Both the position numbers and the translations under genes were made by a program. Shown in pieces: positions 1-4,967 of a stretch of DNA of 8,781 nt. The notes beneath the pieces were generated by a model, which saw only the letters and a program-made list of their open reading frames with translations, made no database searches and had not been told where the DNA came from. Numbering within the stretch: the stretch's first letter is position 1; each line of letters starts with the position of its first letter. The DNA comes from JBGTHB01 sp041746415 (GTDB lineage: Bacteria; Pseudomonadota; Gammaproteobacteria; Coxiellales; Coxiellaceae): positions 1-8,781 of the forward strand of contig JBGTHB010000122.1 in assembly GCA_041746415.1 (NCBI GenBank). The letters are read 5' to 3'.

Positions 1-20
1 GATCCCGCTTAGCTCCACCA
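1..20 (+). tRNA. 3' end of a probable tRNA-Ala gene, cut by the window edge (left att copy)
   Basis: The first 20 bases, GATCCCGCTTAGCTCCACCA, match the 3' part of the T-loop, the T-stem 3' strand, the acceptor 3' strand, the discriminator base and the encoded CCA of enterobacterial-type tRNA-Ala as I recall it. The rest of the tRNA would lie upstream of the window, so I cannot tell whether this copy is an intact gene. The identical 20 bases recur at 1538-1557. That fits an att site at the 3' end of a tRNA gene, where the element leaves one whole tRNA and one duplicated 3' fragment. The AbiE toxin gene ends about 40 bp to the right and is transcribed towards this site. Confidence 0.7.
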
Positions 21-60
21 TAGGTTTAAATAGCGCGCAACCAAAAATTTGCCGTAGAAT

Positions 61-927
61 CTATTTTGCAAGAGTATTTAGCTCGGTTCCTAAGTCGTTA
101 AGCAAATAAATTATAAAATTCCACAGATCATTTTGTTTAATCATTTTGTTTATTTGCTCCGCGGGTAAAAACCGCTGCATTTCTTTTTTAAACTCAATCG
201 AAAGGTGGTTGTCGGTGGAAAGTGATTTTTGTCGTTCATCGAAGTGCTTTAAAAAAACATTCAGGGTGATATTGCGATCCGCTAGCTTTTTGGGTATTAA
301 TTCGAATTTTGGTTTTACACCTTGTTGATGTAACCAGACAATATCCCATAAGTCTCGATGTTTTATTTTATTTTTGCGCAAAGCAAAGGCGAGTAATTTG
401 TCAGCATGAATTTCCTCTCGGCTTTGAGCGTTAATAATTAAGCTGTTTGTTCCCATGTCGACACCATAAGGATTGATTAACAGCATCGGTCGGGTGTCAT
501 AAGAGGGTACGGAGCAAATGTCGATATTAATTCGTTGTGCAGGAAGGTTTTTTTGTTGTGGTCGAGTTTCAATTTTAATTTTCCAAGTATCAACGTTTTT
601 TATATCTTTAATTGGTTCGCTAACACTTACATTCAGCCCATATTTTTTCTGTAAGCTAGCAACCAGATTACGCCCCATTGTCGAGAGCTTGGTGCGTGAA
701 AAATTTTTGCCACCTGTAAAATCTAAATCTTCACTTAATCGAACACCGTTATAACAAGCTCTAAGACAGGTGCCGCCGATGAATGTGAGTCCGGCTAATA
801 AATTATTTTCACTTAGTGTTCTCAAAATATCATGGTGTAATAATTCTTTTTCGAGAACCACTTTTAACGTAGATAAATTCGGTTTATTTTTTAGTGCTTC
901 AGCTACTAATTGATCAAATAAGTTCAT
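61..927 (-). CDS. AbiEii-like nucleotidyltransferase toxin of a type IV toxin-antitoxin system
   Basis: This 288-residue protein has the hallmarks of the AbiEii/AbiGii nucleotidyltransferase family (DNA polymerase beta-like fold). Residues 51-56 are GGTCLR and residues 65-70 are SEDLDF, the GG(T/S)..R...SED.DF signature with metal-binding D67 and D69. A further acidic strand, INIDIC, lies at 133-138 (D136). EEIHADK (171-177) and RDLWD (191-195) match the conserved Lys and Asp motifs downstream. Known AbiEii-family toxins are bacteriostatic and use nucleotides; MenT relatives modify tRNA acceptor ends. The target here is unknown. The start is ATG at 927, inside the 3' end of the antitoxin gene (14-nt overlap), with GGGA about 10 nt upstream, so translation is probably coupled. 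The length is usual for the family and all visible catalytic residues are present, so it should be active. Confidence 0.9.
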   Translation of the reverse strand: MNLFDQLVAEALKNKPNLSTLKVVLEKELLHHDILRTLSENNLLAGLTFIGGTCLRACYNGVRLSEDLDFTGGKNFSRTKLSTMGRNLVASLQKKYGLNVSVSEPIKDIKNVDTWKIKIETRPQQKNLPAQRINIDICSVPSYDTRPMLLINPYGVDMGTNSLIINAQSREEIHADKLLAFALRKNKIKHRDLWDIVWLHQQGVKPKFELIPKKLADRNITLNVFLKHFDERQKSLSTDNHLSIEFKKEMQRFLPAEQINKMIKQNDLWNFIIYLLNDLGTELNTLAK

Positions 928-1462
928 TAGCTAATTCCCAGTCGATTAAATCACAGTTTCGGTGTGTCGTTTTCATGTCTTTTAATGCGAGGGCAATATC
1001 TGCGCGCCACATTCCACAGTTTATATCGTAATTCAGTTGCTGAATAAAATGTACTGGCTTTTTGTTAGTGTGAACGAACTCAATTGTTCCATAGTCACCG
1101 CAAGCAATCGTATTGCTTCTCCCTGATGACATGATGGATATCCAGTTGATGGGGATTTGTGAAATGATGCCAGCATCACTTAAAACTGTTTCTAGGCTAA
1201 TGTAATTAAATTCATTTGCTCTGAGTCGCGCTGCTACATGAAACAAAAGTAGACCATCAGTTGGTGCGGCATTTTTATAGTGATATATTCCTCGGCAGAT
1301 GCGCTCTAAAAATCCTGCTTGAACTGATCTACTGAGCATAGTCTTAAAGGCAGGTTGGGATAGATTCGGAAAAAGAGCGCGCAAGTCATTCAAGCTAAAT
1401 AAATAGTGCTTATTATTAGCAGTTTGCGCTAGCCATTGACTCATTTTTGCTATGGGCTGCAT
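914..1462 (-). CDS. AbiEi-like antitoxin and autorepressor of a type IV toxin-antitoxin system
   Basis: This 182-residue protein lies immediately upstream of the AbiEii-like toxin in the order typical of abiE operons. Residues 16-62 form an N-terminal winged helix-turn-helix (LNDLRALFPNLSQPAFKTML, then FLERICRGIYHY as the wing). Residues 75-135 (RANEFNYISLETVLSDAGII and the strands after it) resemble the AbiEi antitoxin core. The known family has a DNA-binding N-terminus that represses its own operon by binding inverted repeats, and a C-terminal domain that neutralises the toxin. The palindrome at 1483-1499 over the promoter is the expected operator. The start at ATG 1462 has no convincing Shine-Dalgarno sequence (TATACCCCC precedes it). 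ATG at residue 7 is possible but is no better supplied. The last 14 nt overlap the toxin gene. Confidence 0.85.
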   Translation of the reverse strand: MQPIAKMSQWLAQTANNKHYLFSLNDLRALFPNLSQPAFKTMLSRSVQAGFLERICRGIYHYKNAAPTDGLLLFHVAARLRANEFNYISLETVLSDAGIISQIPINWISIMSSGRSNTIACGDYGTIEFVHTNKKPVHFIQQLNYDINCGMWRADIALALKDMKTTHRNCDLIDWELANELI

Positions 1463-1482
1463 GGGGGTATACTCAACAAAAA

Positions 1483-1499
1483 GTTACAATAAGTGTAAC
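1483..1499. promoter_or_regulatory. Palindromic operator, probable AbiEi binding site
   Basis: GTTACA-ATAAG-TGTAAC is a perfect 6-bp inverted repeat with a 5-nt spacer, flanked by A-rich and T-rich tracts that partly extend the symmetry. It covers the -10 box of the antitoxin-toxin promoter and its centre is about 29 bp upstream of the antitoxin ATG. Binding of a repressor here would block RNA polymerase. AbiEi proteins are known to bind inverted repeats in their own promoters; that this one does so is inferred from position. Confidence 0.65.
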
Positions 1500-1520
1500 C
1501 TTTTGTCGAGTTAAGGTCAA
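1492..1520 (-). promoter_or_regulatory. Sigma-70 promoter of the abiE-like operon
   Basis: On the minus strand, TTGACC (1520-1515) and TACACT (1497-1492) are separated by exactly 17 bp, a good match to sigma-70 -35 and -10 boxes. The start of transcription would fall near 1485, giving a leader of about 23 nt without a clear ribosome binding site. The -10 box lies inside the palindromic operator, and the -35 box touches the hairpin next to the right tRNA-Ala repeat. Confidence 0.6.
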
Positions 1521-1536
1521 CCGCAGAGCAGCGGTT
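1519..1536. repeat. Inverted repeat overlapping the right att copy
   Basis: AACCGC-AGAGCA-GCGGTT is a perfect 6-bp inverted repeat with a 6-nt loop. Its right arm is the 5' strand of the tRNA-Ala T-stem (GCGG) plus the first T-loop bases, so the repeat runs across the junction between element DNA and tRNA-derived DNA. It may be part of a recombinase core site or may have formed by chance at the junction. Confidence 0.45.
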
Positions 1537-1557
1537 CGATCCCGCTTAGCTCCACCA
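1529..1557 (+). repeat. tRNA-Ala 3' fragment, right att copy of the AbiE cassette
   Basis: Twenty-nine nucleotides here match the T-arm, acceptor 3' strand and CCA end of tRNA-Ala(GGC) as I recall it from enterobacteria. The last 20 (1538-1557) are identical to bases 1-20 of the window; the rest cannot be compared because the left copy is cut. The sequence to the left does not continue as tRNA: there is no anticodon arm, D-arm or acceptor 5' strand. This is therefore a fragment and not a gene. With the left copy it brackets exactly the two-gene abiE-like operon, as expected for a site-specific insertion into a tRNA 3' end. Confidence 0.75.
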
Positions 1558-1586
1558 ATTTCTTTTCTGTGTATTTTGCTGCGTAA

Positions 1587-2267
1587 TCAATAGTCTTTAA
1601 CCACACGCTTGGGCAATGGTCCTAAAATAGTATCGACTTGCTGAGTCATGATCGGCATTAGGAGCTGCCCTGATAAGTGTTGGTTTTTTTTAACTGTTTT
1701 TAATTGCATATCATTATAAATATCGCCATAACGACCCTTTTGGTTAATGGCAAGTTGAATAGTCGTTGGTGAAATTCCACCGCCATAAACGACTAGGATC
1801 AAATCACGCCAATTATTTGTGGTCTGGTTGCTCACCAGTAATGGCGGATGTAAATTAAAATCACCTATTTCTTTATAACTATTACCCTGCGGTTGATAAA
1901 TAAGAAGAGTACAACCACTGGTGCCGCAAAAATCACTAACCATTGAATGAGGCGCAAGGGCATTTTCATTCGTAAAAACAAAAATAGATTTTTGTTTTGG
2001 ATGAGCGGTATCAAGAGCAATTTTACACACGCTCAATCCCTGTTGCTGTTGGTAATGGTTAAATAACCAGGCGGAGATAGTAAATTCTTTTTTCAAAGCG
2101 GCAATGATGGGTTTTGGTATAGGCTCGGCGTTACATTTTATGACTGAAATCTTACCCAGCCGCGCTTGAAAATAATGCGCCAAAGATTTTTTAACGGTGG
2201 GATTAGCGCAGACCAAATACGGTAGAAAAAGACTAATTGCCACAGTGCTATAAAATTTAATTTTCAT
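1587..2267 (-). CDS. Uncharacterised exported protein, 226 aa
   Basis: I do not recognise a family. Residues 1-21 form a clear Sec signal peptide: basic start MKIK, hydrophobic stretch 8-19, and a probable signal peptidase I cut after LVCA at 21. C20 is not in a proper lipobox, so a lipoprotein is unlikely. The mature protein of about 205 residues has four cysteines, C45, C81, C114 and C119, the last two in SDFCGTSGCTLLIYQ. They could form disulfides in the periplasm. The region 118-175, with short hydrophobic strands and a VVYGGGISPTT turn, looks like an all-beta domain. The start at ATG 2267 is supported by AGGAAAG at 2280-2274. The gene ends 30 bp from the right tRNA-Ala repeat, so it is the first gene outside the cassette. 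It is divergent from the transporter. Confidence 0.8.
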   Translation of the reverse strand: MKIKFYSTVAISLFLPYLVCANPTVKKSLAHYFQARLGKISVIKCNAEPIPKPIIAALKKEFTISAWLFNHYQQQQGLSVCKIALDTAHPKQKSIFVFTNENALAPHSMVSDFCGTSGCTLLIYQPQGNSYKEIGDFNLHPPLLVSNQTTNNWRDLILVVYGGGISPTTIQLAINQKGRYGDIYNDMQLKTVKKNQHLSGQLLMPIMTQQVDTILGPLPKRVVKDY

Positions 2268-2470
2268 CGTGTGCTTTCCTGAATGTTTCCTTAAAAACGC
2301 CTGTGCCTTTTATGATTCGTAGCAAGTAAAGCTATTATGCCATTTGTACGCTATTTTTCATCCTCGCTGCGTAACGTTTCATTACTGGCTGTCTGTCACA
2401 GTGTGGCTAGATCAAAATGATGGTAAGTGATAGATTGTAGCGTTTCGCTTGAATTTAAATGGGAGAGGCA
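2268..2470. other. Divergent intergenic region without a promoter I can call
   Basis: About 200 bp separates the exported protein (minus) and the MFS transporter (plus), so promoters for both should lie here. I see no pair of -35 and -10 boxes good enough to name in either direction. Apart from the minus-strand AGGAAAG ribosome binding site (2274-2280) and the plus-strand GGGAGAGG (2461-2468), no strong hairpin or repeat stands out. Confidence 0.4.
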
Positions 2471-3724
2471 ATGCAGACTAAAAACACCAAGTTGACACAT
2501 ATATTATTATTCGTCTTTTTGCCTTTTACTTGCGGATATTTTCTGACGGCTTTTTTTAATCAAGTTAACGCTGTTTTAGCCTCATATATTGTTAAATCAA
2601 TTAGCTTAACAGCGGGCCAATTGGGAATAATGACTTCCGTTTATCTGCTGTTGTTTGCCTTAGCGCAAATTCCGCTTGGCATACTGCTTGATCGTTTCGG
2701 GCCGAGACGTGTGCAAACTGTCTTATTTATTATTGCGGCAATCGGCATGACCTTATTTGCCTTAGCGCCAAACGCAATGGTGCTGTTAATTGGTCGTGCT
2801 TTAATTGGTTTGGGAATGGCCGGCGGATTAATGGCGGCATTCAAAGCTGTTCGCGCGTGGTTCCCGCACGAAAAAATACCGCTGATTAATGGTTGCTTGA
2901 TGGCATTGGGCACACTGGGTGCTTTATGTTCTACGGTTCCTGTTGAGCTGCTGCTCGTCTTTATAACATGGCGTGAATTGATTTTGTGCGTGGTGGTGCT
3001 GACATTACTAATTGCGGCAATGATTTTTTTTATTGTGCCGGACGACCTTCAACAAAAATCACCTATTCGTATGGATGCTTTGTTAAAAAGCTTGGGGCAT
3101 ATTTATAAAGAAAAATATTTTTGGCGATTAGCTCCGCTTGCTGCAACCACGTTCGCTTGTAATATGGCAATGGTTGGGCTTTGGGCTGGGCCTTGGTTTA
3201 CCGATGTCGCTCATTTTAGTACGTATGCAGCGGCTCATCATTTACTGGTTATTTCTGTTGCTTTAATTATGGGGATTGCGCTCAGTGGCTACGTGGCTGA
3301 CAGATTAATGCTACGTTTTAATATTCGCATTACTACCATTATTAGTGCGGGTCTTTTTATTTTTATATTAATTCAGTTGCTGATTTTATTTGGGCCAGCT
3401 CCTGGTAGTTATTTATTATGGTTTTTGTTTGGTTTTTTAAGTCGTAGTACCACGCTGAGTTATGCGGCGATGGCTCAATATTTTGAACCTCAGTATGCGG
3501 GACGCGCCACAACGGCACTGAACTTATTATTCTTTATGGCGGCTTTTATTGTTCAATATGCTATTGGTGTGGTGGTGGATCAGTATGGTCATACATTACA
3601 GGGTGGCTATCCACCAATTGCTTATCATGTTGCTTTCGCAGCGGTTATTGGTATTCAAGTTGTGGCGCTGCTGTGGTTTTTTGTATTTCCAACAAAGAAA
3701 GCATTAAATGATTTGCCTGCTTAG
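2471..3724 (+). CDS. MFS family transporter, 12 transmembrane helices
   Basis: This is an inner-membrane protein with about twelve predicted helices in the 6+6 arrangement of the major facilitator superfamily. The loop between helices 2 and 3 carries the MFS motif A equivalent (GILLDRFGPRR), and a similar but weaker sequence (SGYVADRL) lies between helices 8 and 9. Helix 4 contains RALIGLGMAGG with the usual Arg. The central cytoplasmic loop (PDDLQQKSPIRMDALLKSLG) splits the two halves. The substrate cannot be read from the sequence. An in-frame ATG exists at 2459, but ATG 2471 is preferred because GGGAGAGG at 2461-2468 is then a well-placed ribosome binding site; this gives 417 residues, normal for the family. 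It appears monocistronic, followed by a repeat block. Confidence 0.9.
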   Translation: MQTKNTKLTHILLFVFLPFTCGYFLTAFFNQVNAVLASYIVKSISLTAGQLGIMTSVYLLLFALAQIPLGILLDRFGPRRVQTVLFIIAAIGMTLFALAPNAMVLLIGRALIGLGMAGGLMAAFKAVRAWFPHEKIPLINGCLMALGTLGALCSTVPVELLLVFITWRELILCVVVLTLLIAAMIFFIVPDDLQQKSPIRMDALLKSLGHIYKEKYFWRLAPLAATTFACNMAMVGLWAGPWFTDVAHFSTYAAAHHLLVISVALIMGIALSGYVADRLMLRFNIRITTIISAGLFIFILIQLLILFGPAPGSYLLWFLFGFLSRSTTLSYAAMAQYFEPQYAGRATTALNLLFFMAAFIVQYAIGVVVDQYGHTLQGGYPPIAYHVAFAAVIGIQVVALLWFFVFPTKKALNDLPA

Positions 3725-3750
3725 TTCAACTCACGTGTTGCTTTGTAAGT

Positions 3751-3780
3751 GCTGCGGAAAAGTTCGCTGCGGAAAAGTTC
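3751..3780 (+). repeat. Two tandem copies of a 15-bp unit
   Basis: GCTGCGGAAAAGTTC occurs twice head to tail without a gap (3751-3765 and 3766-3780). A further GCAGCG follows, so the second unit can also fold as CGCTGC-N10-GCAGCG (3765-3786). The block is the left half of the larger inverted repeat at 3755-3811. Confidence 0.85.
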
Positions 3781-3811
3781 GCAGCGAATATTTACGCAGC
3801 GAAGTTTTCCG
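3755..3811. repeat. 17-bp imperfect inverted repeat between the MFS and ATPase genes
   Basis: The arm at 3755-3771 (CGGAAAAGTTCGCTGCG) and the arm at 3795-3811 (CGCAGCGAAGTTTTCCG) are reverse complements with one mismatch (3762 against 3804). As RNA the stem can extend outward to 3752 and 3814 with two more pairs and a G-U. The 23-nt centre holds the second tandem unit and can form competing hairpins. There is no T-tract, so it is not a standard intrinsic terminator for the transporter. It resembles the small palindromic intergenic repeats (REP or MITE type) found in many copies in some genomes. Its right arm ends 3 bp before the TATAAT of the ATPase promoter. Confidence 0.75.
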
Positions 3812-3820
3812 TAGTATAAT
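3791..3820 (+). promoter_or_regulatory. Probable promoter of the ATPase gene
   Basis: A perfect TATAAT lies at 3815-3820, 28 nt before the chosen ATG. TTTACG at 3791-3796 (4 of 6 matches) lies 18 bp upstream as a plausible -35 box. The -35 box lies in and beside the right arm of the inverted repeat, so the repeat may supply or modulate this promoter. Confidence 0.5.
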
Positions 3821-3848
3821 TAGCTAAAGAGTTAATAAAGAGGTGATT

Positions 3849-4967
3849 ATGCTAACTAGAGGTTATTTTCCGCTCGGTAAGGCCTATGGCGAAGCTTTCT
3901 GCAATCGCCTGGATGAAACTAAAGAGCTTGCTGGCAATATCCTTGCTGGCAAGCATACATTTTTAGTCGCGCCACGTCGTTATGGCAAATCTAGCCTAGC
4001 CGAAAAAGCCATCGCTCAAAGTAAATTGCCTTGGTCTAAAGTAGATTTCCATCTCGCAATTAAAGACAAAGACGCAGAACGCCTCATCCTCGTCGGAGTA
4101 ATGGATTTAATCGGCAAAGCCATTAGCAGTATTGATAAAATGGCCGTCCAAGTGAAAAAATTTGTTAAAACACTAAAACCTAAGTTTGATATCGGCAATG
4201 AACACTTCCGCTTAGAGTTGGAAATACGCTCAGGTAGTCTAGCGACAGAAAATATATTCGAAGCAATTATGCTGTTAGAAAAATTGTTGCGAGAAAAAAA
4301 TAAAAGAGCAGTATTACTGTTTGATGAGTTTCAAGAAGTAGGGGGAATATCAGGCGGACAAGGGATCGAAGGAGCCATTAGAAGCGCTGCTCAAGAAACA
4401 AGCCATTTATCAATTATTTTTTCCGGAAGCAATCCCCATTTACTAAAGAACATGTTTGAAAATAATAGACGGCCTTTATATAATTTTTGTCGTCGCATCA
4501 TGCTACAGCGTATTTCAGAGTCTCATTACAAAAAACATTTAAATAAAGCCGCTGATACAGAGTGGAAAAAATCCTTAAGCGATGAGGTTTTTAATGAAAT
4601 TATGTGCTTGTCCGATAGACATCCTTATTATGTGAATCTTTTATGTGATCAGTTATGGTCGAAACAAGGGATGCCAAAATCAAAAAAATCAGTTAATGAA
4701 GAGTGGGACTATCTAATTGAAGGTGAAAGAAGCGAATTAATCAAAGACTTTTTACAGCTATCTGAAAATCAAAAAATTGTATTGGTTCATATAGCAACAC
4801 AAAATAGTTTAAATTTTTTTTCGAGTGAAAATTTAGAAAAAATGGGATTGGCGCTCAGCTCCGCGAAAAGCGCTGTCTATGCTTTAGAAGAAAAAGATTT
4901 TATTGAAAAACGTGATGACAATTACGCGGTAATCATACCGGTTTATAAAAAAATCTTATCTGGCTAA
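3849..4967 (+). CDS. P-loop ATPase, archaeal-ATPase/STAND-like, with C-terminal winged helix
   Basis: This 372-residue protein opens with YFPLGKAYGEAFCNRLDET, then the Walker A region APRRYGKSS (41-49, K47), typical of the (G)PRR.GK(T/S)S loop of archaeal-type AAA ATPases. Alanine replaces the usual first Gly. Walker B is VLLFDEFQEV (155-164, D159 and E160), and IIFSGSN (189-195) is the sensor-1-like strand. HPYYVNLLCDQLW (258-270) is the helical lid signature of the family. Residues 304-372 (LSENQKIVLVHIA to the end) look like a winged helix. Relatives are poorly understood NTPases, some linked to mobile elements or regulation; no partner is adjacent here. ATG 3849 is chosen over GTG 3843 because AAAGAGG (3837-3843) is then well placed. 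It converges on the next gene with a 12-nt overlap. Confidence 0.85.
   Translation: MLTRGYFPLGKAYGEAFCNRLDETKELAGNILAGKHTFLVAPRRYGKSSLAEKAIAQSKLPWSKVDFHLAIKDKDAERLILVGVMDLIGKAISSIDKMAVQVKKFVKTLKPKFDIGNEHFRLELEIRSGSLATENIFEAIMLLEKLLREKNKRAVLLFDEFQEVGGISGGQGIEGAIRSAAQETSHLSIIFSGSNPHLLKNMFENNRRPLYNFCRRIMLQRISESHYKKHLNKAADTEWKKSLSDEVFNEIMCLSDRHPYYVNLLCDQLWSKQGMPKSKKSVNEEWDYLIEGERSELIKDFLQLSENQKIVLVHIATQNSLNFFSSENLEKMGLALSSAKSAVYALEEKDFIEKRDDNYAVIIPVYKKILSG

Noticed and set aside
1500..1557. A complete second tRNA-Ala gene at the right repeat
   Set aside because: Only the T-arm and acceptor 3' end are present. The sequence before 1529 has no anticodon arm, D-arm or acceptor 5' strand, and is instead the abiE-like promoter.
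2459..2470. Start of the MFS transporter at ATG 2459
   Set aside because: The next in-frame ATG at 2471 has GGGAGAGG well placed before it, while 2459 has only AT-rich sequence upstream.
2641..2913. 90-codon minus-strand frame inside the MFS gene
   Set aside because: It is antisense to a clear membrane-protein gene, has low-complexity Ala/Ile/Asn/Pro content and shows no ribosome binding site or domain.
3751..3811. CRISPR array
   Set aside because: Only two adjacent 15-bp units without spacers are present, and they form part of an inverted repeat.
3755..3811. Intrinsic terminator of the MFS gene
   Set aside because: The hairpin has no U-tract following it, and its loop contains further repeat units. 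Termination there is possible but not supported by sequence.
3843..3848. GTG 3843 as the start of the ATPase
   Set aside because: The GTG overlaps the end of the ribosome binding site AAAGAGG. ATG 3849 has correct spacing.
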